DNA from: DATKDP01 sp035546335
GTDB lineage: Bacteria > Acidobacteriota > Thermoanaerobaculia > Gp7-AA8
Direction: 5' to 3'
DNA length: 15,302 bases
Assembly: GCA_035546335.1 (NCBI GenBank)
Contig: DATKDP010000011.1
Coordinates: 1-15,302, forward strand
The number at the start of each line of letters is the position of its first letter. Within the stretch, counting starts at the first letter, position 1. Under the pieces are notes generated by a model that was not told the DNA's origin, did no database searches, and saw nothing but the letters and a program-made list of their open reading frames with translations. Below are positions 1-7,662 of this stretch, piece by piece. A program made the translations under genes and the position numbers.

Positions 1-120
1 CGCATCGCCGCCCAGCCGCCTTGACCCGATCGCCTTTCGACCCAATCCATGCAGCCATGCGACGGCGCCTCTCTGTCGCCGCACCCTCTGCACCATTCCA
101 CCGCCCTACCGCCACCACCC

Positions 121-175
121 GACCGCTGCGGTAGGAGGCGAACCGCCCGCCACGTCGGGCGTCTCACCTCCGGTC
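121..175. other. Nested inverted repeat upstream of the DNPH1-like gene
   Basis: An inner stem pairs CGCCCG (144-149) with CGGGCG (156-161). GGAGG (134-138) pairs with CCTCC (167-171), and GACC (121-124) pairs with GGTC (172-175). The following sequence is only moderately T-rich (TCTTGACTCTTGATT), so this may be the terminator of a gene ending left of the window or a structured leader. In positions 1-267 I recognise no coding gene. A reading frame entering from the left edge ends at TGA 22-24, which is too short to identify. Confidence 0.35.
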
Positions 176-226
176 TTGACTCTTGATTGCCTTCTCATGG
201 AAGGATGACGGCACGGCCAGTTCCGA

Positions 227-255
227 TGCGACCACGGTCATGCAGCGTTTACAAT
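227..255 (+). promoter_or_regulatory. Possible promoter of the DNPH1-like gene, short leader
   Basis: A -10 hexamer TACAAT (250-255, five of six consensus bases) lies 17 bp downstream of a weak -35 candidate TGCGAC (227-232). Transcription would start near 262, leaving about 6 nt before the ATG at 268. No Shine-Dalgarno sequence precedes that ATG, which fits a near-leaderless mRNA. The -35 match is poor, so this remains tentative. Confidence 0.35.
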
Positions 256-267
256 GCCTCGAGTCGA

Positions 268-714
268 ATGGACATCTACTTCTCAGGCTCGATCAGCGGA
301 GGGCGTGAAGACGCCGCGCTGTACGCGGAGATCGTCGTCTTCCTTCGAGAAGCGGGGCATGCCGTCGTCGCCGGCGAAGTCGCATCGGCCGCCCTCCACG
401 CTTCCGGGGAAAGCGGCAGTGACCAGGACATCTTCGAGCGCGACCTGCGATGGCTCGGGGAGATCGCGCTAGCGGGAGGCGTGCTCGTCGCGGAAGTGTC
501 GCGTCCCTCGCTGGGCGTCGGTTACGAGATCGCAGCCGCGCGCTACCGTTTCGGCATTCCGGTCGTCTGCCTCTACCGCGACGCCCACACCCGGCGCTGC
601 TCGGCGATGATCGCCGGCGATCCCGGCATTCAGCTGATCCGTTACCGCGACGACGACCGCGCGGCGATGAAGCGTGATCTCGCGGCCGCGATCGCCTCGC
701 TCGCGGGAGAATAG
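268..714 (+). CDS. DNPH1/Rcl-like 2'-deoxynucleoside 5'-phosphate N-hydrolase (nucleoside 2-deoxyribosyltransferase fold)
   Basis: The 148-residue product closely resembles human DNPH1 (Rcl). The N-terminal MDIYFSGSISGGREDAALY matches the DNPH1 stretch with its GSIRGGREDRTLY motif. VLVAEVSRPSLGVGYEI (residues 72-88) carries the conserved SLGVGYE motif with the presumed catalytic Glu87. The C-terminal half keeps the CLYR and SAMI motifs. DNPH1 family enzymes hydrolyse the N-glycosidic bond of deoxynucleoside monophosphates in the cytosol and help clean the nucleotide pool. The related deoxyribosyltransferases transfer the sugar instead, so the exact reaction is inferred. I chose the ATG at 268 because homology begins there; upstream in-frame TTG (187) and ATG (205) would add residues unlike the family. 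No strong ribosome-binding site is visible. The gene stands alone and is followed by the tRNA-Asn promoter. Confidence 0.85.
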   Translation: MDIYFSGSISGGREDAALYAEIVVFLREAGHAVVAGEVASAALHASGESGSDQDIFERDLRWLGEIALAGGVLVAEVSRPSLGVGYEIAAARYRFGIPVVCLYRDAHTRRCSAMIAGDPGIQLIRYRDDDRAAMKRDLAAAIASLAGE

Positions 715-749
715 AAACCAACCCACCTCGGTTTGAGGACTTCGGATTC

Positions 750-778
750 TTGACGCCGCAGGTACCGGCTGGTATTTT
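750..778 (+). promoter_or_regulatory. Sigma70-type promoter of tRNA-Asn
   Basis: A -35 box TTGACG (750-755) and a -10 box TATTTT (773-778) are separated by 17 bp. Transcription would begin near 785, about 11 nt before the tRNA 5' end at 796. Spacing, hexamers and position all fit a tRNA promoter. Confidence 0.75.
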
Positions 779-795
779 GCGGCCCCTCGCCTTGC

Positions 796-871
796 TCCGG
801 CATAGCTCAGTTGGTAGAGCAACGGACTGTTAATCCGTGGGTCGTTGGTTCGAGTCCAACTGCCGGAGCCA
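796..871 (+). tRNA. tRNA-Asn (anticodon GTT)
   Basis: The acceptor arm TCCGGCA (796-802) pairs with TGCCGGA (861-867), followed by discriminator G and an encoded CCA (869-871). The D arm contains AGCTCAGTTGGTAGAGC. The anticodon stem ACGGA/TCCGT (822-826 and 834-838) encloses loop CTGTTAA with anticodon GTT at 829-831, which reads Asn codons. The T arm contains GGTTCGAGTCC. The length of 76 nt including CCA is standard. It has its own promoter (750-778), and no duplicated 3' segment that would mark an integration site was seen in the window. Confidence 0.97.
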
Positions 872-993
872 ATTTCCTTCAGAGACTCAGCCGAGACCCG
901 CCGGCGAAACGAACGCCTGTCACGCTGCACGCCGTCTCCGCCAGCGCGGGTGCATCTCTCCTGCGGTCCGCCGCCTGCTCGACATGCCGAAGA

Positions 994-1134
994 ATGCCGA
1001 AACATAAAAAACAGAAGCCGCCCGTCAATCCGAACACCCCAGCCTGTCCCGTCTGCGGACGGCGCTCCACCGTTCGCCGCATCGGCGAGCGCATGCACTA
1101 CTGCGATCACTGCCACGAGGCATTCACGACGTGA
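994..1134 (+). CDS. Small zinc-ribbon protein of unknown function
   Basis: This 46-residue reading frame encodes a Lys-rich N-terminus (MPKHKKQK) followed by two CxxC knuckles: CPVC at residues 18-21 and CDHC at 37-40. The 15-residue spacing between pairs is typical of a single zinc ribbon. Such small ribbons bind nucleic acids or proteins, but no specific role can be given. The frame is open further upstream into the tRNA gene, where it cannot be real, so I use the first ATG after the tRNA; the ribosome-binding site is weak. It could be cotranscribed with tRNA-Asn because no terminator is seen between them. The paired cysteines argue for a real gene, but the short length limits certainty. 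Confidence 0.55.
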   Translation: MPKHKKQKPPVNPNTPACPVCGRRSTVRRIGERMHYCDHCHEAFTT

Positions 1135-1225
1135 GGCGATGAGGAGACTCGGGCGCGGTGACGGTGTATCACGCGTGCAGATTCGCGCTCCGCTGATAGT
1201 CTTGCTCGAGGCAGGTCGTTAGCCG

Positions 1226-1579
1226 CTACTGCTCGAAACTCTCCTGGCACGGCACGCAGAACGGCGCCTCCGGCAGCGCCTCGAGCCGGTTGAGACTGAT
1301 CGGCTCCTTGCACTCGCGGCACATCCCGTAGGTGCCGGCGTCCATCGTCGCGAGGGCTGCTTCGATGCGGTTGAGCCGGGTCTCGAGTTGGCGGCGGCCC
1401 ATCTGCGCCATCGCCTGCACCTGCATGGCGTCCATCCGGCTCAGACGCCCGATGGTCGACCCGCTGCGCTCGACCGGGCGTTCTCCCGCTGACTGCCGAA
1501 GGGTCTCCTCGATCGAGTCCTTCGCGGTGAGCAACCGCTCCCGGAACTGCTCCAACTGTTCCTGCGTGAGCTCGGACAT
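1226..1579 (-). CDS. DksA/TraR-family zinc-finger protein
   Basis: The 117-residue protein has a long alpha-helical N-terminal region (about residues 5-78), including GRLSRMDAMQ (44-53), and a C-terminal four-cysteine finger with C87, C90, C108 and C111 (CREC and CVPC). This is the layout of the DksA/TraR family, whose classical members bind RNA polymerase through the secondary channel and modulate rRNA and stress promoters. It is shorter than E. coli DksA (151 residues) and lacks the exact DxxDxA acidic tip, so it belongs to the shorter DksA-like group and may differ in effect. The ATG at 1579 is supported by family length; no strong Shine-Dalgarno precedes it. It lies just downstream of the VapB antitoxin and toxin remnant on the same strand. 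Confidence 0.85.
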   Translation of the reverse strand: MSELTQEQLEQFRERLLTAKDSIEETLRQSAGERPVERSGSTIGRLSRMDAMQVQAMAQMGRRQLETRLNRIEAALATMDAGTYGMCRECKEPISLNRLEALPEAPFCVPCQESFEQ

Positions 1580-1633
1580 CGGCCGTCATTCTACAGCTCT
1601 CAAACGAGAGTCGCGCCGCGTTCGCACGCTGCC

Positions 1634-1738
1634 TCAGCGCCCGCCCAGGAGCGACTGCAGCAGTGGTCGACGAAAGCCGCGCAGCGCGAGCTGACGTGGC
1701 TCACTGAGCACGTTGGCGTCGATCAGGCTCGATGTCGT
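1634..1738 (-). pseudogene. Remnant of a VapC/PIN-domain toxin
   Basis: In the +1 frame relative to the antitoxin, and overlapping its 3' end, the minus strand reads LIDANVLSEPR (from 1726 downward). This is the classical start of VapC PIN-domain ribonucleases and includes the first catalytic Asp. No ATG, GTG or TTG start is present in the right place. The frame continues for about 19 unrelated-looking residues and stops at TGA 1634-1636. The rest of the roughly 130-residue toxin, including the other acidic residues, is missing, and the DksA-like gene follows. I read this as a toxin lost by deletion, leaving a stub still overlapping its antitoxin. Confidence 0.65.
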
Positions 1739-1961
1739 CGGTGATCTCCGAACGATCGAGTGGCTCGAACCACCCCTTCACGGGACATGCGAGCAACAAC
1801 TCGACGAGACCCTCATTGGGACGCCGTTGCGCTCGCTTCAGAAGGTACTCCCCCTCGTCGATTCGCTCGACGTCGAACTCCTCGCCCCGCTCGATCCCAT
1901 CCTTCTGTCTGATCTCGGCTGGCAGGACGATTTGACCTTTGGTCGACATTCGCGTTCGCAT
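1701..1961 (-). CDS. AbrB/VapB-type antitoxin (orphan)
   Basis: The 86-residue protein begins MRTRMSTKGQIVLPAEIRQ, a typical SpoVT-AbrB DNA-binding domain (residues 1-45). A tail follows with NEGLVELLLACPVKGWFEP, as in VapB antitoxins paired with PIN toxins. The N-terminus would bind the operon promoter and the C-terminus would wrap the toxin. Start at ATG 1961 fits family members that open with MRT..STKGQ; ATG 1949 would give an 82-residue form. The expected vapC partner immediately downstream is only a fragment, so the antitoxin appears to be an orphan. No clear ribosome-binding site is visible. The region between its start and 2144 holds only repeat R2-1. Confidence 0.8.
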   Translation of the reverse strand: MRTRMSTKGQIVLPAEIRQKDGIERGEEFDVERIDEGEYLLKRAQRRPNEGLVELLLACPVKGWFEPLDRSEITDDIEPDRRQRAQ

Positions 1962-2040
1962 CGAGTGGCAAGTTAGGGTCTTACCGGGCCGATTGTCAAT
2001 CCGCAGGGCAGCGCTCGCGGAAGTTCGGCCCGCGGTTTCC

Positions 2041-2125
2041 GCAAGCACCGGACGAAGCGATTGCGCGTTGCGCCGCAGCAAGCTCGCTGTTGCTGCCCTC
2101 GCGCAAGATGCTTCGTCTCTACGAT
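2041..2125. repeat. Palindromic repeat R2, copy 1
   Basis: The left part GCAAGCACCGGACGAAGCGA and the right part with GCGCAAGATGCTTCGTC form an imperfect inverted repeat with arms near 17 bp. The same pattern occurs at 8971-9056, 12326-12415 and 12520-12607. This copy has the same orientation as the 12520 copy. It lies between the 5' end of the antitoxin gene and the 3' end of the aldehyde dehydrogenase gene and carries no coding frame I can support. Confidence 0.65.
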
Positions 2126-2144
2126 TCGCGCCGGCGCGGAGAGG

Positions 2145-3515
2145 CTATCCTTCCTCGATCCACACCGTTTTCGCGTTGGCGAATTCGCGGATGCCATACA
2201 CGCCCAGCTCGCGACCGTAGCCCGATCGCTTGACTCCGCCGAACGGCAGACGAGGATCGGAGGCGACCATGGCATTGACGAATACCTGGCCCGTCTCGAT
2301 CTCTTCGATGAAACGCCGCTGCTCCTCCGGATCGTTCGTCCAGACGCTCGCGCCGAGCCCGAAGGTCGTGTCGTTGGCGAGGCGGATCGCCTCGTCGAGG
2401 TCGTTCACGCGGAAGAGCGAAGCGACCGGTCCGAACACCTCGTCACGATAGGCAGGCGAGTCGCGTGGAATGTCGGTCAGCACCGTCGGGGCGTAGTAGT
2501 TCCCCCCGTCTCCGACGCGCTTTCCTCCCGTGAGCAGCCGCGCTCCAGCGGCTATGGTCTCCTGCACCTGCCGCTCGACATCGGCGGCGATCTTCGGTGT
2601 GGCGAGCGGACCGACGTCGGTCGCCTCGTCCATCGGGTCGCCGATCTTCAACGCTTCCACCGCGGCAACGAAGCGTCGTTCGAACTCGCCGGCGACTCCG
2701 CCGACGAGGATGAAGCGTTTTGCGGCGATGCACGACTGGCCGCTGTTGGCCATCCGCGCGCGCACGCCGGTCGTGATCGCCTCGTCGATGCCGGCTGCTG
2801 CGGTGACGATGAAGGGATCGCTGCCTCCCAGCTCGAGCACCGTCTTCTTGATCTGCCGTCCCGCCGTCGCCGCGACCTCGCTCCCCGCGGGCTCACTTCC
2901 GGTGAGCGTCGCCGCGGCGACGCGCGGGTCTTCGAGAACGCGTTTCACCTGCGCGGCTTCGATCAGAAGGGTCTGAAAGACTCCGCGCGGAAAGCCTGCT
3001 TCTTCGAGGACCCGCTCGATCGCAATGGCGCACTGCGGAACGTTCGATGCGTGTTTGAGCAGCGCCGTGTTTCCCGCCATCAGCGCCGGTGCGGCAAAAC
3101 GGAACACCTGCCAGAAGGGGAAGTTCCACGGCATCACGGCGAGAATGGTTCCGAGGGGCTCGTAGCGAATGTAGCTGCGCTTCGCGCTCGTGGGAACCTC
3201 TTCGTCCGCGAGGTGCCGCTCGCCGTTCTCGGCGTAGTAGCGGCAGACGAGAGCGGACTTCGCCACTTCCGCTTCCGCCGCTCTGATCGGCTTGCCCATC
3301 TCCAGGGTGATCACTCGGCCGAGCTGCGCCCTCTCTCTCTCGAGTACCTTCCCCGCGCTGAGCAACCGTCCGGCGCGCTCCGCGAACGGGGTCTTCCGCC
3401 AGGAACGAAAGCTCTCGGCGGCGAGAGCGAGCTTCGCCTCGATCGCCTCGTCGTCGAGGGGCTCGAAGGTGGCGAGAACGGAGTTGTCGACGGGATTGAT
3501 GCTGGCGATGCTCAT
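2145..3515 (-). CDS. NAD(P)-dependent aldehyde dehydrogenase, succinate-semialdehyde type (Sad/YneI-like)
   Basis: The 456-residue protein is a full-length aldehyde dehydrogenase. MPWNFPFWQ (128-136) contains the oxyanion-hole Asn131, ELGGSDPF (228-235) the general base Glu228, and NSGQSC (257-262) the nucleophile Cys262. The C-terminal FGGVKRSGYGRELG is typical. CRYYAENG (91-98) and the overall length match the short succinate-semialdehyde dehydrogenase group (E. coli Sad/YneI, cyanobacterial SSADH). These enzymes oxidise succinate semialdehyde to succinate in 4-aminobutyrate or related catabolism; the substrate is inferred from the subgroup. ATG 3515 is supported by a GAGG ribosome-binding site 7 nt upstream. 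The gene starts 19 nt after the hslU stop, so it is probably the last gene of the RluA-type/hslV/hslU operon. Confidence 0.9.
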   Translation of the reverse strand: MSIASINPVDNSVLATFEPLDDEAIEAKLALAAESFRSWRKTPFAERAGRLLSAGKVLERERAQLGRVITLEMGKPIRAAEAEVAKSALVCRYYAENGERHLADEEVPTSAKRSYIRYEPLGTILAVMPWNFPFWQVFRFAAPALMAGNTALLKHASNVPQCAIAIERVLEEAGFPRGVFQTLLIEAAQVKRVLEDPRVAAATLTGSEPAGSEVAATAGRQIKKTVLELGGSDPFIVTAAAGIDEAITTGVRARMANSGQSCIAAKRFILVGGVAGEFERRFVAAVEALKIGDPMDEATDVGPLATPKIAADVERQVQETIAAGARLLTGGKRVGDGGNYYAPTVLTDIPRDSPAYRDEVFGPVASLFRVNDLDEAIRLANDTTFGLGASVWTNDPEEQRRFIEEIETGQVFVNAMVASDPRLPFGGVKRSGYGRELGVYGIREFANAKTVWIEEG

Positions 3516-3534
3516 CTCGAAACCTCGATGTGAA

Positions 3535-4884
3535 TCAGAGTACGTAGCGGCTGAGATCTTCGTCGCGGATGATCTCCTCGACCGTCTGGCGGACGTACTC
3601 CGCGCTGACGACGAACTCCTCCCCCGCCAGCTCATCGGCGCGGAACGACAGATCGTCGAGAACGCGCTCGAGAATCGTCTGAAGACGTCTGGCTCCGATG
3701 TTCTCGGTCCGGCGATTCACTTCCGCGGCAAAGTGTGCAACTTCTCCGATCGCCTCTTCCTCGAAGCGCAGCGTGACCCCTTCCGTCGCCAGCAGCTCGC
3801 GATACTGCATCGTCAGCGCGTTCTTCGGCTCTTTCAGAATGCGAACGAAGTCCTCCTCGGTCAGCGAGTCGAGCTCGACGCGAATCGGAAAGCGTCCCTG
3901 CAGCTCGGGGATGAGATCCGACGGCTTCGAGACGTGAAACGCGCCGGCAGCGATGAAGAGGATGTGGTCGGTGCGCACCATGCCGTACTTCGTGTTCACC
4001 GTCGTTCCCTCGACGATCGGAAGGAGGTCGCGCTGGACTCCTTCGCGCGAGACGTCGGGACCGTGCGTCCCCTCGCGTCCCGCCACTTTGTCGATCTCGT
4101 CGAGAAAGACGATCCCGCTCTGCTCCACACGCTCGATCGCCTCGCGGGCGACCGTCGACTGATCGATCAGCTTGTCCGACTCCTCGGCCACCAAAAGGTC
4201 GCGGGCATCGGCGACGGTCATCTTCGCTTTGCGCGTTCGCCCTCCGAAGAGGCCGGGCAGCATGTCCTTGACGTTGATGCCCATCTCTTCGACGCCCTGA
4301 TTCGTGAAGATCTCGAACGAGGGGAAACCCTGATCCTTGACCTCGAGCTCCACTTCGCGCTCTTCCAGACGCCCTTCGTCGAGCCAGCGACCGAGCTTCT
4401 CGCGGCTCTCGCTCGGCTGCTCCGCGCCGGGCGCGACTTCCGGAGCACCGACGAAGGCAGGCCGCGGTGAGCGGCGCGCATCGGGAAGCAGCAGATCGAG
4501 AAGGCGCTCGCGTGCATTCTGTTCCGCCTGAGCGCGAACCGCCGCCGCCTTCTCTTCGCGAATCATCTTGACTCCGAGCTCAGTGAGATCGCGCACGATC
4601 GATTCGACATCGCGGCCGACGTAGCCCACCTCGGTGAACTTCGACGCTTCGATCTTCAGAAATGGCGAGTGCGCCAGACGCGCGAGGCGGCGGGCGATCT
4701 CCGTTTTGCCCACGCCGGTCGGCCCGATCATGATGATGTTTTTCGGCGCGATCTCCTCCCGCAGATCGGCCGGGAGCTGCTGGCGGCGCCAGCGGTTGCG
4801 CAAGGCGATCGCAACCGCCCGCTTCGCGGCATGCTGCCCGACGATGTACTCGTCGAGCTCGGCTACGATTTGGCGGGGAGTCAT
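3535..4884 (-). CDS. hslU: ATP-dependent protease ATPase subunit HslU
   Basis: HslU is the AAA+ unfoldase that feeds substrates into the HslV peptidase in the cytosol. The 449-residue protein begins MTPRQIVAELDEYIVGQ, as E. coli HslU does at its fourth residue. It has Walker A GPTGVGKT (54-61), the pore loop GYVG (87-90), an inserted I domain (about 95-225), Walker B FLDEID (260-265), sensor-2 GARRLQT (397-403) and the conserved C-terminus DEDLSRYVL that docks into HslV. E. coli HslU is 443 residues. I chose ATG 4884 because a CGGAG ribosome-binding site sits about 5 nt upstream and homology starts there. An in-frame ATG at 4935, 3 nt after the hslV stop, would add 17 residues. The pairing with hslV confirms the call. 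Confidence 0.95.
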   Translation of the reverse strand: MTPRQIVAELDEYIVGQHAAKRAVAIALRNRWRRQQLPADLREEIAPKNIIMIGPTGVGKTEIARRLARLAHSPFLKIEASKFTEVGYVGRDVESIVRDLTELGVKMIREEKAAAVRAQAEQNARERLLDLLLPDARRSPRPAFVGAPEVAPGAEQPSESREKLGRWLDEGRLEEREVELEVKDQGFPSFEIFTNQGVEEMGINVKDMLPGLFGGRTRKAKMTVADARDLLVAEESDKLIDQSTVAREAIERVEQSGIVFLDEIDKVAGREGTHGPDVSREGVQRDLLPIVEGTTVNTKYGMVRTDHILFIAAGAFHVSKPSDLIPELQGRFPIRVELDSLTEEDFVRILKEPKNALTMQYRELLATEGVTLRFEEEAIGEVAHFAAEVNRRTENIGARRLQTILERVLDDLSFRADELAGEEFVVSAEYVRQTVEEIIRDEDLSRYVL

Positions 4885-4938
4885 TTGGTCTCCGCTCACG
4901 ACCTGCTCGGTTTCTCCGGGAAGGATGATGACCATGGC

Positions 4939-5478
4939 TCAGAGGCTCTCGACTGTGATCCTGTCGTTGGTGTAGATGCAGATTTCCGAGGCGATGCGAA
5001 GACTTTCCGTCGCGATCTCTTCGGCATTCATGTCGCTGTGACGCAGAAGCGCGCGAGCCGCCGCGAGCGCGAACGCGCCGCCGGAACCGATCGCCAGCAG
5101 ACCATCATCGGGCTGAATCAGCTCGCCGGTTCCGGAGATGAGAAACGACTTTTCGTCGTTGGCGACGATCAGAAACGCCTGAAGCTGCCGGAGGTACTTG
5201 TCCAGCCGCCAGTCCTTCGCCAGCTCGACGACGGCGCGATCGAGGTTTCCTCGATATTCGTCCAGCTTCGCCTCGAAGCGCGAGAAGAGAGCGAACGCGT
5301 CGGCCGCGGAGCCGGCGAACCCAGCCAGGATCTTGTTGTGATACAGACGGCGGACCTTCGCCGCGCCATGCTTCATCACCGTGTTTCCGACGGTCACCTG
5401 GCCGTCACCGGCCATTGCAACGCGCCCGTCCTTCCTGACGCAGAGCACCGTCGTTGCGCGAATCGTCCATTCGTCCAT
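4939..5478 (-). CDS. hslV: ATP-dependent protease peptidase subunit HslV
   Basis: The 179-residue protein is the proteasome-beta-like peptidase of the HslUV (ClpYQ) protease. The conserved core reads TTVLCVRKDGRVAMAGDGQV, followed by KVRRLYHNKILAGFAGS and GELIQPDDGLLAIGSGG, all close to E. coli HslV. The N-terminal Thr nucleophile must be exposed by removing a propeptide. Here the predicted mature N-terminus is Thr9 after MDEWTIRA, a longer propeptide than the single Met of E. coli. ATG 5478 has a weak AGGA about 10 nt upstream. The gene starts 12 nt after the pseudouridine synthase stop codon and is followed at once by hslU. Confidence 0.95.
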   Translation of the reverse strand: MDEWTIRATTVLCVRKDGRVAMAGDGQVTVGNTVMKHGAAKVRRLYHNKILAGFAGSAADAFALFSRFEAKLDEYRGNLDRAVVELAKDWRLDKYLRQLQAFLIVANDEKSFLISGTGELIQPDDGLLAIGSGGAFALAAARALLRHSDMNAEEIATESLRIASEICIYTNDRITVESL

Positions 5479-5490
5479 ACGATCCGAATC

Positions 5491-6480
5491 CTATCGCATT
5501 TCGCCCAACGCGTTGGCGAGAGGCAGCCCCAGGCGCTCGGCGGTCGCCCGGAAGTCCTCAGGAATCGGAGCGACGAGCGTGCCGATCTCGGGATGTGAAA
5601 CCGTCCACGCATGCAGCATCGGGCGCGCCGCCGATTGAAATGCGGGATGGGAAGTGGCCGAGCTCTGTCGCGGGCGCGCTCGCGAGTCCGGCGAGCTCGC
5701 GAGGTCCACGCCCGCATCCGCGACGAGCTCGCCCTTCGGGTCTGCAGGAGGAGCCGGCGCAGAGCCATACTTTCGATCGCCGATGATCGGATGTCCGATG
5801 CTCGCCAGGTGTACGCGAATCTGATGCGTACGTCCGGTCAGGAGATCGAGCTCGACGAGCGAGCCGTAATCGCTCGCCGCGCGCGGAATCACGATCGTCG
5901 TCGCGGGCCGTCCCGAGTCCGCCGTCTCGAAAACATTCGACCCGGCGCGCCGGATCGCGCGATCGATGCGGATCTCCTCGTCGATTCTTCCCGTGACGAG
6001 CCCGAGGTATCGCTTTCTCAGCTCGCCGCCGGCGAAGAGTCTGGAGAGCCGTGCGGACGCAACGCGAGTTCTCGCGAAGAGCACCACCCCGCTGGTTCCG
6101 GTGTCGATGCGATGAATGACGAAGAGGGAGAAATCCTTCCGTTGCCTCCGCAACGACACCGCGAGAATCTCGACGAGCGAGAGGGCACTCCCGGCCTTCG
6201 CTCCCGCCGGCTGTGTCGCGATGCCGGGCGGCTTGTCGATGGCGATCCATTCCTTCCGTTCGGCGATCACATCGATATGGATGTCGTCGGGGACGATGGC
6301 GATCCGATCTCCCGTGTGGAGCAGCCGCGAGGCGACGCTCACGGGACGCCCATTCACCACGATCGCTCCGGCAGCGATGAGCCGCCGCGCTTCTCGCCGC
6401 GAAATCTCCGGCGCCAGCGCCGCGATCGCCATGTCGAGGCGGGAGTCCGAGACGGCGCTGAGGACGAGAGGTTGCGACAT
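5491..6480 (-). CDS. RluA-family pseudouridine synthase with a repeat-encoded C-terminal insertion
   Basis: The 329-residue protein has an N-terminal S4 RNA-binding domain (about residues 12-62). Its RluA-type catalytic domain carries HRIDTGTSG (123-131, catalytic Asp126), the RYLGLV segment and GRTHQIRVHLASIGHPIIGD (216-235). Enzymes of this family convert specific uridines in rRNA or tRNA to pseudouridine; the RNA target here cannot be told. Between KYGS (237-240) and PMLHAW (287-292), where relatives have only a short loop, there is an extra stretch of about 45 residues. Residues 250-277 of it are encoded exactly by repeat R1. ATG 6480 is preferred over an upstream GTG (6504) that lies inside the recA terminator hairpin. 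No clear ribosome-binding site is seen. It is the first gene of the hslVU operon. Confidence 0.88.
   Translation of the reverse strand: MSQPLVLSAVSDSRLDMAIAALAPEISRREARRLIAAGAIVVNGRPVSVASRLLHTGDRIAIVPDDIHIDVIAERKEWIAIDKPPGIATQPAGAKAGSALSLVEILAVSLRRQRKDFSLFVIHRIDTGTSGVVLFARTRVASARLSRLFAGGELRKRYLGLVTGRIDEEIRIDRAIRRAGSNVFETADSGRPATTIVIPRAASDYGSLVELDLLTGRTHQIRVHLASIGHPIIGDRKYGSAPAPPADPKGELVADAGVDLASSPDSRARPRQSSATSHPAFQSAARPMLHAWTVSHPEIGTLVAPIPEDFRATAERLGLPLANALGEMR
5651..5733 (+). repeat. Palindromic repeat R1, copy A, inside the pseudouridine synthase gene
   Basis: The sequence opens GAAGTGGCCGAGCTCTGTCG and ends with CGCATCCGCGACGAGCTCGCC. It aligns along its length with the intergenic R1 copy at 8714-8797, with scattered substitutions. 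The two ends are complementary, so the element can fold into a long hairpin. It lies on the strand opposite the gene and is read through without a stop as residues 250-277 of the protein. Confidence 0.75.
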
Positions 6481-6522
6481 TGTGATGAAAAATGAACGAG
6501 GCACGGCGCCTGCCGTGCCTCG
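6481..6522 (-). terminator. Intrinsic terminator of recA
   Basis: A perfect 11-bp stem pairs CGAGGCACGGC (6497-6507) with GCCGTGCCTCG (6512-6522) around the tetraloop at 6508-6511. On the minus strand it is followed by TTCATTTTTCATCACA, a T-rich tract. It lies 28 nt after the recA stop codon (6551-6553). The T-tract ends directly at the ATG (6480) of the next gene, so that gene depends on read-through or on an unseen promoter. Confidence 0.85.
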
Positions 6523-6550
6523 CGCAAGCGGGAACCTGGGTCCGATCGAA

Positions 6551-7615
<1,065 letters not shown>

Positions 7616-7662
7616 GGGTGTTTCTGCTCCTTTGCTCGGATGCAATTCGTGTTGATCGATTT

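Noticed and set aside
796..871. tRNA-Asn as integration site of a mobile island
   Set aside because: No second copy of the tRNA 3' end and no integrase gene were seen in the window.
811..993. Upstream extension of the zinc-ribbon frame
   Set aside because: The open frame runs back through the tRNA gene and has no conserved features before residue M at 994.
2061..3533. 490-codon open frame on the plus strand
   Set aside because: It lies opposite the aldehyde dehydrogenase gene, whose catalytic motifs are clear. The frame is an artefact of high G+C codon bias and shows no recognisable domain.
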